The position numbers and the translations under genes are program-made. Source: Geomonas subterranea (lineage in GTDB: Bacteria; Desulfobacterota; Desulfuromonadia; Geobacterales; Geobacteraceae). From it: 64,000 nucleotides of DNA. Position 1 is the stretch's first letter, and every line of letters begins with the position of its first letter. The notes under the pieces are model-generated. The model was given only the letters and a program-made list of their open reading frames with translations, was not told where the DNA came from and made no database searches. Where the stretch lies: assembly GCF_019063845.1 (NCBI RefSeq), contig NZ_CP077683.1, positions 2,542,001 through 2,606,000 of the forward strand. Direction: 5' to 3'. This document shows positions 46,219-57,104 of this stretch, one piece after another.

Positions 46219-47049
46219 ATGCCTTTGTCTCTCACCATCAGGCGCCTGCTGACTACCCAGCCGATCGACCTCCCGGTTTTCCACCCTATCGCGGTGAGGA
46301 TCCTGCACCTGCTGCAGACACCCGACTTCACCATGACGCAGATCACCGACCTCGCCAACGAGGACCAGTCCCTGGCCGGCCAGATCCTGAAGATCGCCAA
46401 CTCCCCCATGTACATCGGCCGGGTCCGGACCGAGACCATCAAGGAGGCGGTGGTCAGGCTGGGAGGGCAGGAGATCGCCAACCTCGCCATGGCGGCGTCG
46501 CAGGCAAGCCTGCACGCTTCGGACAACAAGACCATCAACCGGTTCATGCAGTCGCTTTGGCTGCACAGCCACGCCTGCGCCCTGGGGAGCCGGTGGCTGG
46601 CACGCCGGGCGGGATATCCGCAGCACGGCGACCAGGCCTACATGGCGGGCCTGCTGCACGACATCGGCAAACTCTACCTTTTGAAGGCGCTGGAGCGGCT
46701 GAACCAGATGGGGGTGGCGCACGCGGCGCTCGAGGAGGACCTGCTGCTGGAGATCTTCGCGGAGTTGCACGTCGAGCAGGGATGCCGGCTCATGGAACAC
46801 TGGAACATGCCCAAGGTCTACTACAACGTGGTCGCCAACCACCATGACGAGAATTTCGACACCCAGGACATCGTGCTGACGGTGGTGAGGCTGGTGAACA
46901 TGGCCTGCAAGATGAAGGGGATCGGGCTTTTGCACGACCCGGAGATCGACCTCGCCGAGCAGGCCGAGACGGCCATGCTGCAGCTAAGCCAGGAGGAGAT
47001 CGACGACCTTTCCGACGTCCTGGAGGACTCGCAGGACCTGATGCTGTAA
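46219..47049 (+). CDS. HDOD domain signalling protein
   Basis: 276 residues. The HDOD domain starts at LPVFHPIAVRILHLLQTPDFTM and includes ITDLANEDQSLAGQILKIANSP, the most conserved part. The later AGLLHDIGKLYLL keeps an HD pair, and NHHDENF follows. HDOD proteins usually lack the phosphohydrolase activity of true HD domains and act in signal transduction; here both HD and HH remain, so activity is not excluded. AAAGGAG precedes the ATG. Geobacteraceae carry many such proteins. No regulator is adjacent. Confidence 0.85.
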   Translation: MPLSLTIRRLLTTQPIDLPVFHPIAVRILHLLQTPDFTMTQITDLANEDQSLAGQILKIANSPMYIGRVRTETIKEAVVRLGGQEIANLAMAASQASLHASDNKTINRFMQSLWLHSHACALGSRWLARRAGYPQHGDQAYMAGLLHDIGKLYLLKALERLNQMGVAHAALEEDLLLEIFAELHVEQGCRLMEHWNMPKVYYNVVANHHDENFDTQDIVLTVVRLVNMACKMKGIGLLHDPEIDLAEQAETAMLQLSQEEIDDLSDVLEDSQDLML

Positions 47050-47066
47050 GACAGGCGCCAGGCCTT

Positions 47067-47492
47067 TCACTCCCCAGCCCCGTGCCCCTCCCTTTGGTAC
47101 TCGAGGATGATGGGGAGGTCGGCGTCCGCCCATTCCAGCTCCAGCATCCTCCCGGGGGGGAGCCAGGTCATGGCGGAGTGCTCGTGCAGGGTGATCTCGC
47201 CGGACACGATGCTGCAGACGTAAGGGTAGAGGGTCACGTCGAAGCCGGGATACCGGTGGGTGGTCGGCGTGAGCGGGCGCCCCACCGCTATCTCCACCCC
47301 CATCTCCTCCACAAGCTCACGCTTCAGGCACTCCTCGCGCCCCTCTCCGGGCTCTATCTTCCCACCGGGAAATTCCCACCTCAAAGGGAGGTTCATGGAT
47401 GCGCTGCGCCGCGCCGACAGCACCAGCCCGTCGCGCTCGATGATGGCGCAGGCTACGTGGACGTGTTTTCTGGAATCTATCGTCTGTGTCAT
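47067..47492 (-). CDS. Nudix hydrolase, MutT-like
   Basis: 141 residues. The Nudix box is complete: GGKIEPGEGREECLKRELVEEMGV fits G-x5-E-x7-R-E-x-x-E-E-x-G. The start VHVACAIIERDGLVLSARR and late HSAMTWLPPGRMLELEWADAD match 8-oxo-dGTP diphosphatases, which clear oxidised nucleotides. The substrate cannot be proven from sequence; other nucleoside triphosphate Nudix enzymes look alike. Convergent with the HDOD gene, 17 bases apart. Confidence 0.88.
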   Translation of the reverse strand: MTQTIDSRKHVHVACAIIERDGLVLSARRSASMNLPLRWEFPGGKIEPGEGREECLKRELVEEMGVEIAVGRPLTPTTHRYPGFDVTLYPYVCSIVSGEITLHEHSAMTWLPPGRMLELEWADADLPIILEYQREGHGAGE

Positions 47493-47821
47493 TGTAGTGA
47501 GTCCACCCCCGGAGGATCTTTACCGTCCGTTCCGCTTCCAGGACGTGGCAGACCACCCGGGTGTTGCAGATTTTTCCTTCGGGAGCAAGCGCCGAAGAGG
47601 TCACCGGGCAGCGTTTCATGCGGCGGAGGTTTTTGAAAGGATCTTGTTCTCTAACAGCAAGGAGGGGACCTGGCCTTCGGCTTCAGCCTTGACGCTTTGA
47701 GCTTCCGGGCGTCCTTCTGCGCCATGGGGTGCTTGCACAGAAACCACTTTCATTTCCGTCACCGCCCGCAAAAGCGTACGCGACCGGGGCGATCAGGTCA
47801 AGGGATTTAGGAGCCGTCGGC
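47493..47821. other. Intergenic region without recognised features
   Basis: 329 bases between the Nudix gene and the response regulator-kinase gene. A minus-strand frame here has fair codon use for about 45 residues but lacks a ribosome-binding site and runs into the Nudix gene. Nothing else was seen. Confidence 0.5.
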
Positions 47822-48958
47822 TCATGAGCCACAGACGGAGTCTGACGCGTCGTCCTGGGGGAGCACCAGCGGGATCTGCAGCTGGAAAACCGAGCCGCCG
47901 CCGGGGAGGTTCTCGGCCCAGATGCCGCCGTCCATCAACTCGGTCATGCGCCGCGCCAGGGTGAGCCCGAGCCCGAGCCCGGGATACGAGCGGGTGATCG
48001 AGCCGTCGGACTGGGTGAAGTCGCTGAAGATGCGCTCGAGGTCGGCCTCGTCGATCCCGACGCCGGTATCGGTAACGGAAAACTGCAGCATCTGCTCCCC
48101 GGCGACCTCCTGCAGGCGCGCCTCCAGCCCCACCGCGCCCGAGGGGGTGAATTTGACCGCGTTGCCCAAAAGCATGGTCAGCACCTTGTGCAGCATCCCC
48201 TGGTCAGTAACCACCACTTCCGGCAGCATCGGGTCGATGCGCACGTTGAGATCGAGCCCCTTGCCATCAGCCAGGGCCCGGGCCTCCATGAGCACCATGT
48301 CCAGGAAGGTTTTCAGGTGAAACGCGGCGTTCTCCGGAGCGCCCCCCTCCCCTTCAAGCCGGCTGGTCTCGATGAGATCCTCCACGATCCCCAGCAATCT
48401 CACGGCTGATTTCTGCACCATTCCCAGGTATTTGCGCTTGTTGTCATCCTCCTCCTGGTTGAGCACGAAGTCGGTCATGCCGATGATCGGGGTGAGCGGC
48501 GTGCGCAGTTCGTGGCTTACGCTGCGCAGGAATTCCTTCTTGGCGCGGTCGGCCGCGCTCGCCAGCGTCTCCAGGAGATCGCGGTAGCGCTTCAGCTCGA
48601 GGTGGTTCTTCACCCTCGCCCGGACGATGTGCGGGCTGATCGGCTTGGTGAGGTAGTCGATCGCCCCCAGCTCGAGCCCCTTGATCTCCTGCTCCTCCTC
48701 GATCATCGCGGTGACGAAGATGATGGGGATGTCGCGCGTGGAGGGATCTCCCTTCAATATCCCGCACAGCTCGAACCCGTCCATGCCCGGCATCATGATG
48801 TCCAGCAGGATCAGGTCGGGCTTGTCGGCGCGGATCAGTTCCAGCGCGTCCAGCCCGCTGGTGGCGAAGAAGAGTTCGTAGTCGTCCCCAAGGCTTTCGC
48901 TCAGGATCTCGATGTTGGCGGGGGTGTCGTCGACTATCATAACCGTCTGGCGTTTCAT
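47822..48958 (-). CDS. Receiver-histidine kinase protein
   Basis: 378 residues in an inverted order: an N-terminal receiver (VMIVDDTPAN, phosphoacceptor Asp in LILLDIMMPGMDG, DYLTKPIS) followed by HisKA (LRSVSHELRTPLTPIIG) and the ATPase domain (SVTDTGVGIDEADL, GLGLGLTLARRM). Such proteins are switched by phosphorelay from another kinase. The ATG follows the stop of the PAS kinase gene by 2 bases with GGGAG inside it, so the two are an operon and probably a relay pair. Confidence 0.92.
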   Translation of the reverse strand: MKRQTVMIVDDTPANIEILSESLGDDYELFFATSGLDALELIRADKPDLILLDIMMPGMDGFELCGILKGDPSTRDIPIIFVTAMIEEEQEIKGLELGAIDYLTKPISPHIVRARVKNHLELKRYRDLLETLASAADRAKKEFLRSVSHELRTPLTPIIGMTDFVLNQEEDDNKRKYLGMVQKSAVRLLGIVEDLIETSRLEGEGGAPENAAFHLKTFLDMVLMEARALADGKGLDLNVRIDPMLPEVVVTDQGMLHKVLTMLLGNAVKFTPSGAVGLEARLQEVAGEQMLQFSVTDTGVGIDEADLERIFSDFTQSDGSITRSYPGLGLGLTLARRMTELMDGGIWAENLPGGGSVFQLQIPLVLPQDDASDSVCGS

Positions 48959-48960
48959 GG

Positions 48961-51765
<2,805 letters not shown>

Positions 51766-52160
51766 GGAACTCCTTTGGCTGCCTGGGGGGACCTGATCAC
51801 GCTGCCGCCACGTTTTTACATGGGAGATGCAGCGGTCACCCCGCCCTTTGCGGGGGCATAGCGAGATTATCGGCTCCCTGCCGAAAAACATTAATGAAAT
51901 TGACGAAAAACTGCCGGAAACTATGCACAGCCCCTCTCCCCCCGGGAGGGGGCCCAACGGGCGGGTGAGGGCTCTGCCAGCTGCAGTTATTTTGGCCTTG
52001 GCAACGCCCTCACCCTGGCCCTCTCCCGGAGGGAGAGGGGATTTGGACAGATGTGGCAGAAGATCATGCCTGGTCAGGACGTTTTTGGAACGCTCTGTGC
52101 TTTTTACCTGTCAAACTGTCCGTCCGGGCAGTTCCAATCGTCGTAAAGGGGGTGAAATTC
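51766..52160. other. Intergenic region between divergent signalling genes
   Basis: 395 bases without a gene. It contains a GC-rich repeat copy (51930-52042). The rest should hold the two divergent promoters; a GGACA-rich stretch near 52110 has no consensus match. Confidence 0.55.
51930..52042. repeat. GC-rich palindromic repeat, copy 4
   Basis: Two head-to-head blocks: CCCCTCTCCCCCCGGGAGG...GGGTGAGGG at the left and CCCTCACCCTGGCCCTCTCC with GGAGGGAGAGGGG at the right. Together they can form one long hairpin. Confidence 0.7.
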
Positions 52161-52736
52161 ATGGGAAAAGCGGTCCTGTACATTCGCGACGAGGAGCTCC
52201 TTCAGAGCCTAAAAAACAGGCTGAGGGAGCGTGGTTTTGCTGAAATATTAGCGTACGGGAGTTCGGGCGAGCTGTTGAGCGAGTCTCTGGCCAACCATCC
52301 GGAGGTGGCTGTGATCGAATTCCGCGGCGGCGACCAGGAGATCGTCGGTACGGTCAAAAAACTCTGGAACAAGCTGAGCCTCCCGATCGTCGTGATCGCG
52401 GAAAGCCGCGACCTGGAGGATGTGCAGACCTGGGGAGAGTCGGAGGTCTCCACCGTCCTGGCCAAACCGGTCCGGGAGGAGGAGCTGGTCGCGGCCCTGG
52501 TCCTTTCCATCTCCGCGGCGCGGCGGGTGGAACGGCTCAAGGAGGAAGTCTGCTCGCTCAAGGAGAGTATCGAAAGCAGGAAGGTGATCGAGAAGGCAAA
52601 GGGGCGGCTCATGGAGCGCGACAAGCTCTCCGAGGCCGAGGCTTTCCGCAGGATGCAGCGGCTCGCCATGGACCGCAGGATCTCGATGCGGCAGCTGGCC
52701 GACGCGATCCTGCTCACCGAGAGCATCGCCGGTTGA
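52161..52736 (+). CDS. ANTAR domain RNA-binding antiterminator with degenerate receiver
   Basis: 191 residues from the ATG at 52161, preceded by AAAGGGGGTGA; a longer frame is not supported. The first 120 residues have a receiver-like fold (AVLYIRDEELLQSLKNRLRERGF to VLAKPVREEELVAAL), but the phosphoacceptor strand reads AVIEFRGGD with Glu where Asp is normal. A coiled coil leads to the ANTAR domain (RKVIEKAKGRLMERDKLSEAEAFRRMQRLAMD), which binds paired RNA hairpins to prevent transcription termination. With Glu in place of Asp it may be constantly active or controlled otherwise. No ANTAR target hairpins were found in the flanks. Confidence 0.85.
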   Translation: MGKAVLYIRDEELLQSLKNRLRERGFAEILAYGSSGELLSESLANHPEVAVIEFRGGDQEIVGTVKKLWNKLSLPIVVIAESRDLEDVQTWGESEVSTVLAKPVREEELVAALVLSISAARRVERLKEEVCSLKESIESRKVIEKAKGRLMERDKLSEAEAFRRMQRLAMDRRISMRQLADAILLTESIAG

Positions 52737-52773
52737 GACTCGTCCCCCCCGCCCCGGGAGGGAAAAGAAACGG

Positions 52774-52802
52774 TTGACACCGGTGTCTTCGTTACCTATA
52801 TT
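52774..52802 (+). promoter_or_regulatory. Near-consensus sigma-70 promoter of the riboswitch-htpX-terC unit
   Basis: TTGACA (52774-52779), exactly 17 bases, then TATATT (52797-52802). The start site is expected near 52809, just ahead of the aptamer. Confidence 0.85.
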
Positions 52803-52810
52803 TCACGTTG

Positions 52811-52922
52811 GTAAAGGGGAGTAGCCAACGGTTGGCACCGCAACCGACCCGTGTTCGTCAAGACGGCCGACGAGGCCCGGACATGGGGCATGACAATCCT
52901 GTCAGAGCAGGCAAGACCTTTA
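52811..52922 (+). ncRNA. yybP-ykoY (manganese-sensing) riboswitch aptamer
   Basis: The family signature is clear: TAAAGGGGAGTAGC at the 5' end (52812-52825), TTCGTCAAGACGG in the middle (around 52855-52866) and GCAAGACCTTTA at the 3' end (52911-52922). TAAAGG (52812-52817) and CCTTTA (52917-52922) close stem P1. In studied members the two conserved loops dock and hold Mn2+ at their interface, raising expression of Mn exporters. The downstream TerC-family gene fits that role. The 3' strand of P1 is shared with the terminator that follows. Confidence 0.9.
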
Positions 52923-52960
52923 TCCAGTGCACGTGCGCCTGGGTAAAGGTCTTTTTATTT
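52913..52960 (+). terminator. Riboswitch-controlled intrinsic terminator
   Basis: AAGACCTTTA (52913-52922) pairs exactly with TAAAGGTCTT (52944-52953), followed by TTTATTT. The left arm is also the 3' strand of aptamer stem P1, so the two folds exclude each other: Mn2+-bound aptamer would let transcription continue. Confidence 0.9.
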
Positions 52961-52989
52961 GACCACGCGACCGGGCAAGGAGGTACGTC

Positions 52990-53829
52990 ATGAACCGATT
53001 CAAAACAGCGGTCCTGCTCACCACGCTCACGCTGATCATGGTGGCTCTTGGAGGCGCCATCGGCGGCCGGGGCGGCATGTACTTCGCCTTCTTCATGGCC
53101 TGCGCCATGAACCTCTTCTCCTACTGGTTCTCCGACAAAATCGTGCTGCGCATGTACGGGGCCCAGGAGATCACCGAGGCGGAGAACCCCGCCTTCTACG
53201 GCATGATCAGAAGGCTCGCCGTCCAAGGGGGGCTGCCGATGCCCAGGGTCTACATCATCCCGTCGGAGAGCCCCAACGCCTTCGCCACCGGCAGAAACCC
53301 CGATCACGCGGCAGTCGCAGCGACGGAAGGGATCCTGCGCATACTCACCCCGGAGGAGATGGAGGGGGTGATGGCGCACGAGTTAAGCCATGTCGCCAAC
53401 CGGGACATCCTCATTTCCACCATCGCCGCCACCATCGCCGGCGCAATCTCGATGCTGGCGAACATGGTGCAGTGGGCCGCCATCTTCGGCAGCCGCAGCG
53501 ACGACGAGGAAGGGGGGGGCTGGGGCGGCCTGGCGCTCGCCATCATCGCGCCCATCGCAGCCATGCTGATCCAGCTCGCCGTCTCCAGGAGCCGCGAGTA
53601 CCTGGCCGACGAAAGCGGCGCGAGGCTGTGCGGCAAGCCGCTCTCCCTGGCCAACGCGCTAAGGAAGCTGGACCAGGCGTCCCGGGCCCTCCCCATGTAT
53701 GAGGCGAGGCCGGCGACGGCGCACATGTTCATCGTGAACCCGCTCAGCGCGGGGATGCTGATGAAGCTTTTTTCCACGCACCCCCCGATGGAGGAGCGTA
53801 TCGCCCGGCTTGAGCAGATGGGGCATTGA
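52990..53829 (+). CDS. htpX: Membrane zinc metalloprotease HtpX
   Basis: 279 residues, family M48B. Two N-terminal helices ([19 protein letters not shown] and [18 protein letters not shown]) precede the zinc site HELSH, with the third ligand in [11 protein letters not shown]; two further hydrophobic stretches lie between ([19 protein letters not shown] and [18 protein letters not shown]). HtpX degrades misfolded membrane proteins from the cytoplasmic side. AAGGAGG precedes the ATG. It is the first gene after the Mn riboswitch and stands 12 bases before the terC gene, so manganese should raise its synthesis. Confidence 0.95.
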   Translation: MNRFKTAVLLTTLTLIMVALGGAIGGRGGMYFAFFMACAMNLFSYWFSDKIVLRMYGAQEITEAENPAFYGMIRRLAVQGGLPMPRVYIIPSESPNAFATGRNPDHAAVAATEGILRILTPEEMEGVMAHELSHVANRDILISTIAATIAGAISMLANMVQWAAIFGSRSDDEEGGGWGGLALAIIAPIAAMLIQLAVSRSREYLADESGARLCGKPLSLANALRKLDQASRALPMYEARPATAHMFIVNPLSAGMLMKLFSTHPPMEERIARLEQMGH

Positions 53830-53841
53830 CTGGAGGTAGTT

Positions 53842-54759
53842 TTGACCAATAGAGAGATGATGTGGATCGCCTTCGCGGGGATCATCGCCGTGATGTTCAT
53901 CCTGGACCTCTTCGTGTTCAACAGGAAGAGCCACGAGATACGGTTCCGTGAGGCGCTGGCCTGGACCTTGGTGTGGGTCGGGCTGGCCATGGCGTTCAAC
54001 GTCGGTGTCTGGTATTTCCTTGGTTCCGCCAAGGCGCTGGAATTCTTCACCGGTTACATCATCGAGGAGTCGCTTTCCGTCGACAACCTGTTCGTCTTCA
54101 TCATGATCTTCTCGTACTTCAAGGTGGCCCGGGCGCACCAGCCCAAGATACTGAAGTGGGGGATCATCGGGGCGCTGGTGCTGCGCGGCATCTTCATCGT
54201 GGTGGGGATAGAGCTGATCGAGCGTTTCCACTGGATGGTGTACGTCTTCGGGGCGGTGCTGATCTACACGGGGTACAAGATGGCCTTCGGAGGGGACGAG
54301 GAGATACAGCCGGAGCATAACCCGCTGGTGCGGCTGGCCCGCCGCTTCATCCCCATCACCAAGAGGGCGCGCGGCGACCACTTCTTCATCAAGAGGCGCG
54401 GTATCTGGGCCGCGACCCCCCTTTTCCTGACCCTCATCGTGGTCGAATCGAGCGACCTCATCTTCGCGGTCGATTCCATTCCCGCAGTGCTCGCCGTCAC
54501 CCACGACCCGTTCATCGTGTACAGCTCCAACGTCTTCGCCATCATGGGGCTGCGGTCGCTGTACTACCTGCTGGCCCACGTCATGGAGATGTTCGTCCAC
54601 CTGAAGCTGGGCGTGTCGGTGATCCTCGTGTTCGTCGGCGGCAAGATGCTCCTGTCGAACCTGGTGGAGATACCGCTGCAGCTTTCCCTGGGCGTGATCC
54701 TGGGCGCGCTGACCATCTCCATCCTCACCTCGATCTTCGTGGCCGGGAAGCACAGGTGA
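53842..54759 (+). CDS. TerC family membrane protein, probable manganese exporter
   Basis: 305 residues from a TTG at 53842, supported by GGAGG six bases upstream. About eight or nine membrane helices; acidic motifs inside them include FILDLFVF near the start, EESLSVDNLFVFIMIF and VESSDLIFAVDSIPAVLA, with Asp and Glu residues suited to metal passage. TerC proteins such as Alx and YkoY are tied to Mn2+ efflux and are the usual genes behind yybP-ykoY riboswitches. The riboswitch upstream of htpX gives strong context. Tellurite resistance is the historic family name only. Confidence 0.92.
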   Translation: MTNREMMWIAFAGIIAVMFILDLFVFNRKSHEIRFREALAWTLVWVGLAMAFNVGVWYFLGSAKALEFFTGYIIEESLSVDNLFVFIMIFSYFKVARAHQPKILKWGIIGALVLRGIFIVVGIELIERFHWMVYVFGAVLIYTGYKMAFGGDEEIQPEHNPLVRLARRFIPITKRARGDHFFIKRRGIWAATPLFLTLIVVESSDLIFAVDSIPAVLAVTHDPFIVYSSNVFAIMGLRSLYYLLAHVMEMFVHLKLGVSVILVFVGGKMLLSNLVEIPLQLSLGVILGALTISILTSIFVAGKHR

Positions 54760-54807
54760 GGCAGGCGACATCAGGACCTCATGCGGCATGATCTCCGGCC
54801 GGATACG

Positions 54808-54922
54808 CCCTCACCTCCCGGGGGAGTGGGCGGAGTGAAGGAATGGCCAGGGCTGCGTGACAGCCACTGGCAGAGTCCTACCCCCCCGTCGGGCACCCTC
54901 TCCGGGAGGGAGAGGGAAACTG
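54808..54922. repeat. GC-rich palindromic repeat, copy 5
   Basis: GCCCTCACCTCCCGGGGGAG on the left and GGGCACCCTCTCCGGGAGG with GAGAGGG on the right, between the convergent terC and CNNM-type genes. Confidence 0.65.
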
Positions 54923-54953
54923 GCGGAAGGTTCCATCCGTGTCTTGATCTCTC

Positions 54954-56270
54954 TTAAGCCTTGTCTCGCTCGTCCTCTCTCTTCACGATCCGCACCTGCG
55001 TGATGCCGGTGCGGGTCACTTCCTCGCAGGTAAGCTGGTACTCGCCCAACTCAACCGTCTCCCCCTGCTCCGGAAAGCGCCCGATCCGGTTCAGGATGAG
55101 CCCCGCCAGCGTGTCATAGGGAAGATCCTCCCCCAGGTCCAACTCCAGCAGGTCCTCGAGGTCCGAGATGGAAATCAGGGCGTCGACCAGGAAACTCCCG
55201 TCCGCCAGCACCTGCACCCGGCTCGGTTCCCCGACGTCATGCTCGTCCTCTATCTCGCCCACCAGCTCCTCGAGCAGGTCCTCCGTGGTCACGATGCCGC
55301 TGATGCTGCCGTACTCGTCCACGACGAACGCCATGTGCACCCTGGTCTTCTGCATCTCCTTCAAAAGCTCGCTCACCTTTTTCCCCTCGGGTACGAAAAC
55401 CGGCGGGCGCACGATGGAACGGATGTCGAAGTCGGGCTCACGCACCATGCGCCCCAACAGGTCTTTGCCGTGGATGAATCCGACGGTCTCCTCGATGCTC
55501 CCCAGGTAGACCGGGTAGCGGGAGTACATGTTGTCCAGCACCCCGTTCAGGATCTCCTCGTTGGAGAGGTTGAGGTCGAAGGCGACCACGCGGGTGCGCG
55601 GCACCATCACCTCGCGCACCGCCGTGTGGGTGAAGTCGAAGAGGTTGTCGATGAAGGTATGCTCGGTTTCGCTGAAGATGCCGCTCTCATGCCCCTCGGC
55701 CACGATGTGCTGCACCTCCTCGCGGGTCATGAAGGCCTTCCCCTCACCCTTCAATCCGAACAGGGCCAGGGTGAACTTTGTGGAGAAGCTGAGAAACGAC
55801 ACCAGCACCCCCGCCACCCGGGCCAGGAAGGTGATGGCCTTCACCACCCGCAGTGCGACCGGTTCGGCGTACTGTAAACCCGCCGTCTTCGGAACCAGCT
55901 CGCCGAGGATCAGTTGCAGGTAGGAGATGGCGCTGACCACGATGCCGATGGCGAGCGGTTCGGCGGCGTTGCGGATCATGGCGATGGAGGAGACCTGCAG
56001 CACGGGGCGGATGTAGTCCACGGCGATGACACCGCCCACCGCCGAGGCGGTCGAGCCGACTACCGTGACCCCGATCTGCACGATGGCCAAGAGGCGGTGC
56101 GGGTCGTTTTGCAGCGACTCCACCAGCGCGGCCCGTTGGTCGCCCATGGCCACCAGTTGGGCGACCCTGCTTTTGCGAATGGAAATGATGGCGAATTCGG
56201 CGCAGGAAAAAAATCCGTTCAGCAGAATGAGGACGGCGATGACCAGCAGTTCGACAAAGACGGTGTCCAA
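54954..56270 (-). CDS. CNNM/CorC-type transporter-associated protein (DUF21 + CBS pair + CorC_HlyC)
   Basis: 438 residues from a TTG at 56270, supported by GGAGGGTAA. The DUF21 membrane domain (residues 1-190: VELLVIAVLILLNGFFSCAEFAIISIRKSRV, and ILGELVPKTAGLQYAEP) is followed by two CBS domains (VMVPRTRVVAFDLNLSNEE; MQKTRVHMAFVVDEYGSISGIVTTEDLLEELVGEI) and a CorC_HlyC domain (DLGEDLPYDTLAGLILNRIG). Relatives bind ATP in the CBS pair and act in Mg2+ or Co2+ export; the name hemolysin is historic. It converges with the terC gene. Confidence 0.9.
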   Translation of the reverse strand: MDTVFVELLVIAVLILLNGFFSCAEFAIISIRKSRVAQLVAMGDQRAALVESLQNDPHRLLAIVQIGVTVVGSTASAVGGVIAVDYIRPVLQVSSIAMIRNAAEPLAIGIVVSAISYLQLILGELVPKTAGLQYAEPVALRVVKAITFLARVAGVLVSFLSFSTKFTLALFGLKGEGKAFMTREEVQHIVAEGHESGIFSETEHTFIDNLFDFTHTAVREVMVPRTRVVAFDLNLSNEEILNGVLDNMYSRYPVYLGSIEETVGFIHGKDLLGRMVREPDFDIRSIVRPPVFVPEGKKVSELLKEMQKTRVHMAFVVDEYGSISGIVTTEDLLEELVGEIEDEHDVGEPSRVQVLADGSFLVDALISISDLEDLLELDLGEDLPYDTLAGLILNRIGRFPEQGETVELGEYQLTCEEVTRTGITQVRIVKREDERDKA

Positions 56271-56425
56271 TTACCCTCCGGTTAGTACATGGCCGCCCGC
56301 AGTCGCTCCACGGGCGCCAAAGTTCAACAGTTGCTCATTTTCAACGCTAACCGGCATCTTGTCAACCTTTTGTGTCGACTAAACCTGCACAATCACGTGC
56401 GGTCCGGCTGCAAAACGGGAGCAAC

Positions 56426-56455
56426 AAAAAAGCGGCCACCGCTGAGGTGGCCGCC
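56426..56455 (-). terminator. Rho-independent terminator after the CheX gene
   Basis: On the minus strand GCGGCCACC (56454-56446) pairs with GGTGGCCGC (56440-56432), followed by TTTTTTG. It lies 29 bases past the stop. Confidence 0.88.
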
Positions 56456-56483
56456 GACAGGGGGAAAGCTTCGGAGAAGGGAG

Positions 56484-56984
56484 CTACTTGCCGATTTTGA
56501 ACGAGAGCAGGAAACGCTCCTCGCCGCAAACAAAGGGCATCACCAGGGATTCCGCGCTGGAGATGCTCTCCAGGGCGTAGTCGTTGCCGTAGATGACGGT
56601 GGGAATGGAGAGGTTGATGTCGGCACCCTTGGGGGAGAAGATGTGCTTCACGTCCCCTCCCACCATGTTGGCGATCTCGCCCATGGCATCGTTGACATCA
56701 TCGTCGACCTCGGTGACGTCCATCCCCAGCATGTTGGAGGTGACCAGGAGCGCCAGTTTCTTGGGGCAATGGATGGCGAGGATGCCGGAGTGGCTCCCGG
56801 CCAGACCGACCATGCTGGTCACCGTTTCGTGGAAGTTCAAGACCGGCTCCTCCAGGGGGGGCTCGTCGACCACGTCCAGCATCACCATGGTGGAAAAGAC
56901 CCCCTTGGTGATGTCGGCAATGGTTTTTCTCACCTCTTCCTCGGTGGTGTTGGCCTCGCTGAGCACCGCTGCATCAAGCCCCAT
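56484..56984 (-). CDS. cheX: CheX-type chemotaxis phosphatase
   Basis: 166 residues of the CheX/CheC family. The key DAMGEIANMVGGDVK segment carries the E-x-x-N pair that removes phosphate from CheY-like receivers. The N-terminal KTIADITKGVFSTMVMLDVV and the SIPTVIYGNDY strand complete the fold. GAGGAGG precedes the ATG. No che cluster is adjacent, so its partner receiver is unknown. Single-gene unit with its own terminator. Confidence 0.85.
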   Translation of the reverse strand: MGLDAAVLSEANTTEEEVRKTIADITKGVFSTMVMLDVVDEPPLEEPVLNFHETVTSMVGLAGSHSGILAIHCPKKLALLVTSNMLGMDVTEVDDDVNDAMGEIANMVGGDVKHIFSPKGADINLSIPTVIYGNDYALESISSAESLVMPFVCGEERFLLSFKIGK

Positions 56985-57104
56985 GTTCCGTCCTCCTCGC
57001 GCGCATCGATTAGGTAGCGTGGTCCAGCCCCTGACAAGAAAAGCAGGTCGATAAAGATGCGTATAAATGCATTCGGCACGAAGGTGCCGCTCCTTTAGCG
57101 ATTT

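Noticed and set aside
47480-47619. Minus-strand frame starting MKRCPVTSSALAPEGKIC upstream of the Nudix gene
   Set aside because: Codon use is fair for about 45 residues, but there is no ribosome-binding site, no recognised domain, and the frame continues out of phase into the Nudix gene.
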